NCBI GenBank assembly: GCA_022592435.1
Contig: JABYQS010000127.1
Coordinates: forward strand, 1 to 64,000
Direction: 5' to 3'
From: Cerioporus squamosus
Lineage: Eukaryota; Basidiomycota; Agaricomycetes; Polyporales; Polyporaceae
DNA: 64,000 nt
Shown: piece by piece, positions 55,216 to 64,000 of the stretch
Position numbering within the stretch: position 1 is the first letter of the stretch
How the letters are laid out: every line of letters starts with the position of its first letter
Position numbers and translations under genes: made by a program
The notes under the pieces: generated by a model
The model's input: the letters and a program-made list of their open reading frames with translations, nothing else
Told to the model about the DNA's origin: nothing
The model's database searches: none

Positions 55216-57413
55216 CTAGACGCAGTCACCCACAGTTCTTTGGTGCTCATGCATCTGCCGTCTCTTCGCCTCTGCCTGGTTGCGTTGAATACCGCACTGA
55301 ATCTCCTTGTCCCAATCAGTACCAAGCCAGACCACCCCGTACTCGCTGATTCCGACGATGAACAGCGCAACGACTTGGCCTGTGGATCAAGAATGATGAG
55401 TTGAGACCGACTCGAAGATCAATGTCTATCGCGACACACCAATCCACAGCCCTTGCAGTCCCATATGCGTCTTCGGATGGAACGCGAGCGTTATTCCCAG
55501 AGGTAGTGCGAGAACATAGTACGCGATAAGGTTGAAGAAGGCTCCAAGGTGCTGTCGACCTATGGGCAGCTATCACCTCAGCAATCGTCCGCCCAATCGC
55601 CATGAAGCTAGGCGTACCTTGGCCTCTCAGGACGCCTCCACAGGAGCCCGCTAACCCATCTGCGATCTACCGCGGCCATGAGACACGAAAATTTGCATGG
55701 CTTAAAAAACAAACGTACTTGAAAGGATGCTACCAGCGGCATCACCTTGCTCACGAGCTCGACTACCGCGTCATCATCGCTATAGATATAGCCAAATACC
55801 TGGAAAACGTCACAGGAAGTATGTGTCAGAATGTTCTTTGACAGTGCAAATGGAACACTCACATCCTTCGTGGTCATGAGGAGGGTCATGACGAGTGCGC
55901 CGGCGACCACGCTGAGGAGAGCCGACATATGACTCGCACGTTTCGCAGCGATGGCATTCCGTGCGCCGATGAAGTTGCCTACCCGAGCCGAAGCAGCAAC
56001 CCCTTGTCAATCTAGGTCAGGAACACGCGTCTGTCTTGGAGATACCCCACGCTCACCGATTCCGAATGGTATGGTATTCATGACTGGATGCCAACAGTGT
56101 AAGCGGGGCCCGAACGAATGAGGGGACAAACTGACTTTGATCGGTGGTCATGATGACTGACTGTGCGGCCAGAGGGAGTGAGCCAAGCCTCCCCGCTGCT
56201 AGCGCTACGATCTCGAAGGCGGCCCTGCAAAGAAACTCAGTATAATCGCACAACTCCATTTGGGGAGACTCACCATTCCGTGCCGACCATCAGGATTCCA
56301 GGTATCGAGAGCTTGAGGAAGGAGAGACAACTCCCCACATCGAAAACGACCGCGGGCTGGAATCCCGCCCATGTCCGGTTCTTCCGGTGTAGAGGCGACA
56401 AGCACGTCCACCCCACCAGAAGCAGGAAACACAGCCAGAACGTAATGGAGATAGCGAGAGGCGACCCGAGGAGCCCCAGCTGCGCGTAGTGCACCAAGTA
56501 CACGTTGAGAGCTAAGTTGACGGGCGCGACCACGAGCAACACGTAAGTGGACGCGCGCATGATCCCTGCAGCATGTCACGTCCCAAGTCAGATACGTCCA
56601 TGATACTTGCGCGATTGGTTATCGGAGGCCGATATTATCGGATTCGCCGCGAGACCCGCAAATGGATCACGTACCTTGGCATTGTAGGTACTTCTTGAGA
56701 CTCTCGAAGCCAATGTACCCAGGGGCGCCGATGATCAGGATGCGCAGGAAGGCCTGTACGTCACTGCTGAGGCGTGGTTCCTGACCAAGAGCAAGAAGGA
56801 CGGGTTCTATGAATGCCCATAGGAAGGCTATGGGGATGTATAGCAGCCATAGGAGCGCGATGCAGCGTTGGAGGTGGATTGAGACGGAAGCTCGATCGCC
56901 TCCGGTGAAGGCCTGCGACCCCAGCGTGTCGAGGGCGGTGGTACCACCAAGCGCTATACACCATCCTGCAACACGAGCCTCAGTTACGTTGTCAGACGAA
57001 CTAAACGCACATCCACTTGCCTGTGACCATCGCCAACATCATCGAGAACGCAGCTGCGGATAGTTCATCTGGCCCCAGCCGACCGGTGACGAGCACCGAG
57101 ACTGTCTGGATAGAGTTTTGCAGTACATAGGATAGAATCACTACAACAGAGCTTGAGATTGAACATAGTCGAATGGAGAAGGACGCAGGTACTCACCGGG
57201 TATGGAGTCGGCGAGGAGAGAAGAGAATAAACGCCCAGGCGCCTGATTTTCAACTTCAACCACGACGTCGCCGTTATTGGAAGGTGAGTGGGTTCCTCTC
57301 AAGGTCGACGACGGGTCCAGGGTCGCCGTCGAGCTCGCCGAGTCTGAGTTGTGTATGGTACTCCCGGAGGAAGGGCTCGCCAGCAGAGGCTGGCGTTCAT
57401 CGGGACCAGGCAT
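55216..57413 (-). CDS. MATE-family multidrug/toxin efflux transporter
   Basis: Multi-exon; first exons 57197-57413, 57021-57140, 56675-56965, 56274-56565 and 56136-56224, later ones shorter. After a hydrophilic N-terminus ([17 protein letters not shown]) comes [20 protein letters not shown], then [20 protein letters not shown], the MATE TM1-2 signature. [13 protein letters not shown], the second-half copy [21 protein letters not shown], and [15 protein letters not shown] complete the family pattern. Intron 2 (56966-57020) has a GC donor (cag|gcaagt). MATE transporters export cationic compounds by Na+ or H+ antiport, at the plasma membrane or vacuole. Intact as far as checked. Confidence 0.9.
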
Positions 57414-58074
57414 TAATTGTGAGGGAGAGGACTAGAACTCGGACGCAAGGTTCGCGTGGTGACGACACCAGAAGTCCAATTGCAGGGCTGGGATCCAACG
57501 ATGAGACCTGAGGCCTCTTCTACTCTAGCCGGACGCGTATACTCAGGTGAGCATGTCTCCTGTTTCCGTCAAGCTACGCCCACACTGATTTCACCTCAGT
57601 CATGCGATCTTCCTCCCATGGACCCGGAGTTACAATTTCAGCGCGGTATGTGATCCCTATCTCCCGTGGTACGTCGGGAACGGGGTCCGCGGTCGATGCG
57701 GAATACTGATACCGCCTTGGACCCGCGAATGTCTGGATATACTCTGACACGCAACGCGCGCCGAGAGATAGGAAGCAGCCGCTTTGGATAATCGCTGCTC
57801 CATACAGGCAAGACTAGGCCGTACTTGGCACGTCTGCCATGCGTCGGATGTCCATCCTCCAGGACAGAATGCCGTAAGGCATCCTTCCCTCTATTGTACC
57901 GATCTCCTCTTCAGTACGTGATTCACTCGGGAGTCGTGCGACAAGGTCATGAGGCGTGCAGGGATGTCTCTATGCAAAATTCTCCCGTGCATACCCGGGC
58001 CTGTTGGGAACATTTATAGCCAGCCCAACGTCGCCTGCTGAGCATATCGCGATCGTCTCACAAAGGAGCTCTTC
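57414..58074. other. Divergent intergenic region MATE / ureohydrolase
   Basis: 660 bp between oppositely directed start codons. No clear TATA box or repeat. Confidence 0.5.
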
Positions 58075-59674
58075 ATGCGTCTCCTCACTTCCTCGTCTCT
58101 CCTCTTCGTTGTGGCCGCCGCGGTCACAACGGCTCATGCTCACGATGACCACGACCACGACATGCAGATGCCGCTCGACTACGTCAAGTTCCCTTACCAA
58201 GCGGCTTACTACCCAGGTGACAATCAAGGTAGGACGCTCAGGGCCTGGGTTGTACGTTACTGAGGCCTATTGACAGTGACTGCGGACTCCGTCTTTTCTG
58301 GGATTTCAACCTTTGCCAAGTTGCCCTGGGTGCAGTGCTTGGGTAAAGACAAGAACGTCCCGTTCGATATCGCCTTTCTCGGAGCGCCTTTCGTACGTCA
58401 GTCCTAGCTCTCCTTCCGAATCTATGCTGACCTCCACCCGCATTCCAGGACACCGGGACTTCTTACCGCCCCGGCGCCCGATTCGGGCCATCGGGCATCC
58501 GGGCAGGCTCTCGTCGTCTGACCCTCTATGGCGGCTACAATGTTCCCCTTGCCGTCAACCCGTTCCTGGCCGGCCTCAAGCTTGTAGATTGCGGTGACAT
58601 CCCCGTCACACCATATGACAATAAGTTTGCCATCAAGCAGATCGAAGACGGTCACAAGGAGCTTCTCCACCGCCCGACCTTCTCCTCACTCGGGAACGAC
58701 ACGGTCACGGGAAAGCCTCTCGTACCCATCTCTGCGGATGGGAAGCACCACCCTCGCATCATCACCCTCGGTGGAGACCACACAATCGTCCTCCCGCTGC
58801 TTCGGTCTATCTACAGTGCTTACGGACAGATATCTGTGATCCACTTCGACAGCCATCTCGATACCTGGAAGCCGGAGGTCTTCGGCGGTGCACCGTCAGA
58901 ACAAGCCGCTATCAATCACGGCACGTACTTCTACTGGGCGAGTCAAGAGGGGCTGATCAAGAACGGCTCTTCAATTGCAAGTATCATTTCTTTTGTTAAT
59001 CTCCGCGCCCTCTTCCTATGCGTGTCTCGTTTCGGGAGGACTTGTGATCCTAGTTGATCGTGTCACTTACAGCACGGCGCTATTCGTACCACGCTCTCCG
59101 GTCCAGCTGACTACTCAAACGATGACGCGTCTGGCTTCCAGCGCATCGAGGCTCGTGAGATTGACACCATCGGTATGTTATTTCCCCACCCTCGCCTACC
59201 GTGAGTTCGATCGCTCACTGAGGTCCGATCGACCTGCAGGTACGGATGGCATCATCAAGAAAATCCGCGAGACTGTAGGCGACAAGCCCGTCTATCTCTC
59301 TATCGACGTAAGTCATGCTGAACATCAGGGAAGTAAGGAACTGAGCGCACATTCGTACATGCAGATTGACTCGATCGACCCTGCCTTCGCCCCGGCGACG
59401 GGTACCCCTGAGACTGGTGGCTGGTCTACGCGAGAGCTGCGGACGATCTTGCGAGGTCTCGATGGCTTGCACATCGTTTCCGCGGACATCGTCGAGGTGG
59501 CTCCCGCGTACGACACCAACGCCGAGCTGACCACGATGGCAGCGGCGGACGTAAGTCCGTCATAAAGTTCGTCACTTCGGCGTACTCACCCGGAGCTCCG
59601 ATTCACAGGTGCTCTATGAAGTGCTCAGCGTCATGGCTAAGACTCCGTTAGGTAAGGCCGCAGACTCGGAGTAG
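58075..59674 (+). CDS. Secreted ureohydrolase (agmatinase/arginase family)
   Basis: Seven exons: 58075-58228, 58277-58392, 58449-58976, 59073-59172, 59240-59307, 59365-59550 and 59609-59674, total 1218 nt, 405 aa. A signal peptide ([20 protein letters not shown]) is followed by a His/Asp-rich patch [10 protein letters not shown]. The manganese ligands are in [19 protein letters not shown] and [40 protein letters not shown] is the substrate-side signature of agmatinases. Intron 3 starts gcaagt (GC-AG). The family hydrolyses a guanidino group to release urea, with Mn2+. The leader indicates an extracellular or vacuolar place, unusual for urea metabolism but known in basidiomycete paralogues. 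Confidence 0.9.
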
Positions 59675-60239
59675 GGTGTACCTAAGATTACGGCACTGTA
59701 TCGGAATGGTCATCGAATTCGTGTTTCGGGGTGTGTTGTATGCCTCATGTATTTCCGCTTTGAATCATCTTCCTATGCGCCAAACTTGCTGTGTTACGAC
59801 ATCTCTCGATGGCATGACGGCTATACGTTACTCTGCCTTCTCGACCATACTTCCACCACGTGTTTTCACCGCCGGCGTTCAATGAATGATACTGGAGTGG
59901 GCCGATCTTCGTCGACAAGTTCCCAAGGCCGTGGTCAATGAATGCGCACTCCTCCCACCTTCAGCAGTTTCCTGGGATACTGCTAGTCAATTCAACCACA
60001 GAGGGCACAGGATGTTCTCACGCCGTCTTGTTCTTAGAGAACTTCCAAATCCGTAACCACACTCAGTGATCCGTGTGTATCCGGGCGCTCGCTTCGCGGT
60101 CAGACAGCAACTACCACCTTCAACGCCGAGAAGGGCTTCACTTGTCAGAGCAACAATAGTCTCGACATGCGGCTTTACTATTTCTATACCACAAGACATG
60201 ACTAACACATCCGTCATTACTTCCCATGATCGTACACGA
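59675..60239. other. Intergenic
   Basis: No supported gene. Confidence 0.5.
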
Positions 60240-60637
60240 CCAACGATCGTGCACCAGGTTGCGCTCGGCCTCGAGGCCGATATCTCCAACCGATGACCAT
60301 CGAGGGAGGCATCGTGGCGGTCGCGGACCTGAACATAGTACGGAAGTGCGTGCGGATCATCTGTGCTTTTCCCCTACTACGCACGCTGACCTTCTACCGC
60401 GTGCCATCTGTTATTGTAGGCTCTGCGCTTCCGTCTCTACGACACGGACGGCCGTGCCTACAATGCCCTCATCTTCCGATTAGAAGCGGGATAAGAATGG
60501 AGGCTAAGTCACTTTGGTGTATGCCCTCTCGGCGTGGGCGCACCACCGTTCCTGCCGACTCCGTGTTTGCCTATATTCGCGGCTGGTCGTTACGGCAGCT
60601 CCGCCTCGAGGTTGGTGCGTATCTTCGTATTGCGTGA
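60240..60637 (+). pseudogene. Possible F-box/LRR remnant
   Basis: A frame starting about 60293 reads IVRKCVRIICAFPLLRTLTF, then YRVPSV. This has the leucine spacing of LRR segments in agaricomycete F-box proteins ('ii.aFP.LrtL.f..v'). No F-box, start or splice structure is found on either side, and the frame soon loses LRR character. Only a decayed fragment can be proposed. Confidence 0.3.
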
Positions 60638-62028
60638 CTATGAGCGGGCCTCTTGTCAGGTGCCAAGCTGAAATACTTCATAGATACTTCATCGCCCAAG
60701 GCACTTGGTGTTGCAGATACGCTGAGAGCATGCTTCACGTCACTTTGCGTGGCATGTCGATGCCTAGATGTTCATTCAAGTATCGTTATAACTTCGCAAA
60801 AGCTGCATATCGTGAGTTGGCAGATAATTCATGCTGTCAAATATACTGACGCCTTTCTCCTCTAGGTTAGTAGTATTCATCCGGTATCGTCGCAAGTCTT
60901 TGGGGACCTACTCAGCTGACATGGCCTGGGTCCGAACACCCTTACTACTCTGGTGAACTCCAGCAGCCACATGATAGCAGTATGAAACACCCGCCCGCCT
61001 TCCTGAACGTGGCCGTCAGACAATGTCGTAAAGGTGGTCGATCACCATGCCTCATGTCCGTTGGGGGCCGGGATTCGGGACCCGACGGCCGCTGGTTGGG
61101 CGCAGACACCAAGCAAAGTCCTGCGACCCCTCACCCGGCGGAGCTTCGCGAAGCGACTGTGAGTAGGAAGTGCACATCCGCCCGCTTCGTGAGCTTCTCC
61201 GCTTACGCACATGCGGTCATAGATGCTCAGACATGCGGTCGGCACGCAGTCGGTCTGTGCAGTCTCCGCCCTATCGTGACGTACACGCAAACCTTCGCGT
61301 CCTCTCCTACGGAACCTATTCTCAGGAGAGCTGCGCGTGCAGCAGTTGCTTTGCACATTCCCTCGCCACAGCTCGGGGAGGGTCCCAGGCTAGCGGTTCG
61401 CGAACCAGCCGTTGCCTATCGCACCACCATCGAACAGCTGTTCCCCGCAGCTAACATTTGGGTTGTCTCGATAGAGATCTATGCGAAGAGCAGAACTTGC
61501 CTCCCCGCACCATCTCCGTGAGTCCGCTGTCTGTTGGCAGTCGCAGACCCTGATCTGTGAACGCCCTGCCTCTGCGCCCTAACGCCGACTGTTATCACCT
61601 TCGGCAGCACGCATACGAGAGTTCCACGGTCCAGTAAAGGCGATGTCTATCATCACCCCACCGCTTCGAGTCCTCACTCATGCAGGCATCCGTTTTGTGG
61701 CGCATGTACACCTCTCACAAGTCATGAGCTATCGAGATACATGGTCCGTTCCGGGGCAAGCACTCGCAAACTTGCGGCGCCAACTTTGGCCAATCAACGT
61801 GTAACCGGACTGGCTCGCGAGTCTAGGCTTGATACTACATCTAACGTTATACATACTCATACCCTTTGTTTTGTCACAGCAGCGCCACGTATCACGGACG
61901 GATACTGTCCGATTGTGACGTGGCACGCCTTCATGAGTATGCCATGGCAGACCGTTCGCTCGCTCTCCGAATCGCCCACGTCTACCCGACAGCATCAGTA
62001 TCAGCATCTCTCAGCCGAGTAGCAGTCG
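60638..62028. other. Intergenic, 1.4 kb
   Basis: Largest feature-free gap. Long frames at 60982-61521 show no motif and are treated as chance. Confidence 0.5.
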
Positions 62029-63968
62029 TCAGTTGCTCACCAGCTCGTATGTCTTGATAGCGTCTGCATATGAGCTCAGGATGTCGCTGCTCGGGCGTCG
62101 ACCATCCACCACGTCGACGAACGTCGCGAGCTCGGTGTAAAACGGGTCATCCTGCATCGTTCCATCGACCGTTGACATCATCAGTATTCACGGCACGCTT
62201 GGGTGTCTTTCGGGCAGCCACTCACGTCAGTGAATATGTGCGTCTCTAGATGAGCATAGACATCGTCAGCAAGTCCGTATGCTCGCGCTACTCTGTGACT
62301 CACCTAGCTCAGCGGTCCCAGGCCGCCTGATGTAGAGCTTCGGGGTCGAGTACGGATCGACGAGCTTGAAGTGATACCCGTCCGCGTACACCTCGAACTC
62401 TGTCGTACGTCGTCCCTAGGCTCACATTCGTCAGCGATCAACTCAGTCTACGGACACCGTCTAAAACACCCGCAGAGCGGAGACGCACCGTGCAGCGCGA
62501 TGACATGCGTGAGCGACCCAACCGCCCCGCCTGCGTACTTCCACGTCGCGCTCGTCAGGCGGGGGAGCCGGCTCTCCGCGGAGATGGCATCCTCATCGAA
62601 GCGCTTCGCGGAGAGCTGGCCGGGGGGCTCGTTATGCTGCACGATGTGGCCGACGACGGAGGGGAGGACGACGTCTCCGCCGAAGTAGCGCGAGAGGTCG
62701 CCTGCGGCAGGCTTGGTCAGTGCAGGTGGGATCAGAATCGGAGAGGCGACCAACAGAAGTGTGTCGCTTGCTCGACGATTGCTGCACGCGGAAGTGAAAA
62801 TGGTCAGCGAGAGTCACGTTCACTCAGGCGCGGACGTACGTCCTCCTGAGCGGGTTTTGTCCCACCACGCCTGTGTACAGCAAGTGTAAATTTGTACGTT
62901 ATGTCCAGGCCTGAGCATCAGCTAACGAGCGACGAATGGGGACGCACGGGTTTCCTGGCATACTCGCTGTCCCCTATGTCAGCGAATTCGAGTCGAGGTC
63001 TCCCGGCGAGCCGAGAAGCTCACTATGCCATGACATATCGTGCGTTCGTGCCCATCACGACGAGGCCGTTCTCCGTGATGATATTCCTGCATGCCCGGGG
63101 TCAGTTCACGAAGTCGAGTGCCCAATACATGTTACAGCACTCACTTGATCATCTGCACAGCTGTGGCGGGAAGAATGACAGTCAGCAGCTTCTTGCATCC
63201 CAGCTTTGCAGTGGCGGACCTGGACCTACCCTTGAGATACCGCAACATGTAGCCGACGCCAACGATGGCCCGGCTGTCCTCGAGGACCTTGGTTACGCGC
63301 CAGCACGCGTCCTCGGGGCCGCTGCTGACGGGCTTCTCTACGAGCAGCGCGCAGTCCGGGAAAGCGGACACGAGCTGCAATTCGAGGTCTTGCCCGGGGA
63401 CGTCGCTCCCGCGGACAAACGGCGGTGCGCCGACGAGTGCGACCCTATCATGGAAATCAGATCATACGGACCGAGGACTTGAAGATCAAGATCAGAACTC
63501 AGAACTCACTGCGGGATCCTCTCTGGGGTCAGAGCGAGCGCGGCATCCGCCACAGTTGGGAACAGTTGGCAGTCGGACCACGCAGGACGCGTAGTCTCTG
63601 ATTCGAGCTTGGGGGCGAGCGCAGCGTTCGCTCGAGTCTCGTCGACGTCTATCAGTCCGACGACTCGCAGGCGAGGGCCGAGAATCCTAGGTGATCACAA
63701 TGTGAGCATCCCGCGACTCTGTATTCACTTCACAATCTTGCCTCTCCAATCGCAATGTCTACAGAACCGGGGCGGAAGCATCTCGAGTTCATCGTATCCA
63801 CCGTTCAGAAAGTGAGCAGCACGTACATGATTCCAAGGGCCTTCGACAGACCCTGGGTCCATCGAGTCACCATTGGGGTTTCCATGCACGTGGGACGTGA
63901 ATGCTCAGAAACGTACCAAAGTTGATTTCTCCTGCTCCGATGATCAGGACATTCAGCGTGGACGACAT
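62029..63968 (-). CDS. Gfo/Idh/MocA-type NAD(P)-dependent oxidoreductase
   Basis: About a dozen exons, several tiny: 63917-63968, 63827-63852, 63743-63759 (17 nt), 63510-63686, 63230-63444, then 16-nt and 19-nt exons. Start MSSTLNVLIIGAGEINFG, a Rossmann NAD(P) motif. Next come PWNHTLRLERILGPRLRVVG, LLVEKPVS (the EKP motif), VGVGYMLRYLKAVQMIK, NGLVVMGTNARYVMAYEYAR and ATHFCDLSRYFGGDV. It ends YADAIKTYELVSN. The micro-exons are accepted because each keeps phase and restores the family sequence. The intron after exon 3 has a GC donor (gag-ag|gcaaga). Members reduce or oxidise sugars, inositol or dihydrodiols; the substrate here is unknown. Intact. Confidence 0.85.
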
Positions 63969-64000
63969 CTTGCAGCGAGCTTTGCAGGCAACTCAATCGA

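Noticed and set aside
1..64000. tRNA, rRNA, telomere repeats, CRISPR, retrotransposon proteins (RT, integrase, transposase)
   Set aside because: Looked for characteristic motifs such as B-box-like ggttcgaatcc, TTAGGG arrays and RT/integrase signatures; none seen by eye, although a computed search could find degraded copies.

Overview
The window is nuclear DNA of a filamentous basidiomycete, most likely a wood-decay or litter-type agaricomycete. The evidence is short (about 50-70 bp) phase-consistent GT-AG introns, many F-box/leucine-rich-repeat genes, a Skn1/Kre6-type GH16 protein, and several families typical of Agaricomycetes. The species cannot be told from the sequence. I saw no rRNA, tRNA, CRISPR array or recognisable complete transposon.

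Layout. 0-9.3 kb: three F-box-type genes plus a divergent pair, a TcuA/fumarate-reductase-like flavoprotein and an SDR; each of the pair carries an apparent one-base frameshift. 10-12.9 kb: two tandem alpha/beta hydrolase paralogues. 14-21.6 kb: four members of a small secreted protein family (called SSP here) around a C2-domain gene with a 1.5-kb intron. 22.5-33.5 kb: DUF4436 membrane protein, Ulp2-type SUMO protease, GH16 beta-glucan synthesis protein, ZIP transporter. 34-42.2 kb: five more SSP genes, an orphan 108-residue gene and an ACS-type MFS transporter. 43-53 kb: an F-box gene with an internal TAG, a secreted CAP/PR-1 protein, a 94-residue MGRSAK-type protein, a single-pass membrane protein and an F-box remnant. 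53-64 kb: glycerol dehydrogenase, MATE transporter, secreted ureohydrolase, another possible F-box remnant and a Gfo/Idh/MocA oxidoreductase.

The most distinctive content is the SSP family. Nine paralogues (140-149 aa) lie within 28 kb, all with a signal peptide, two spaced cysteines, one consensus and an identical three-exon, phase 0/0 structure. I do not recognise a named family. The pattern suggests a secreted beta-sandwich domain, loosely like the Kre9/Knh1 N-terminal domain, but this is inference. Housekeeping genes (SUMO protease, GH16, ZIP, glycerol dehydrogenase, MATE) interrupt the array, so it grew by local duplication and dispersal and is not an operon-like cluster.

Coding regions were rebuilt by hand from reading frame, splice sites and family consensus. 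Exon sums divisible by three support most models. Weak points (5' ends, one Ulp2 junction, disrupted genes) are stated in each entry.
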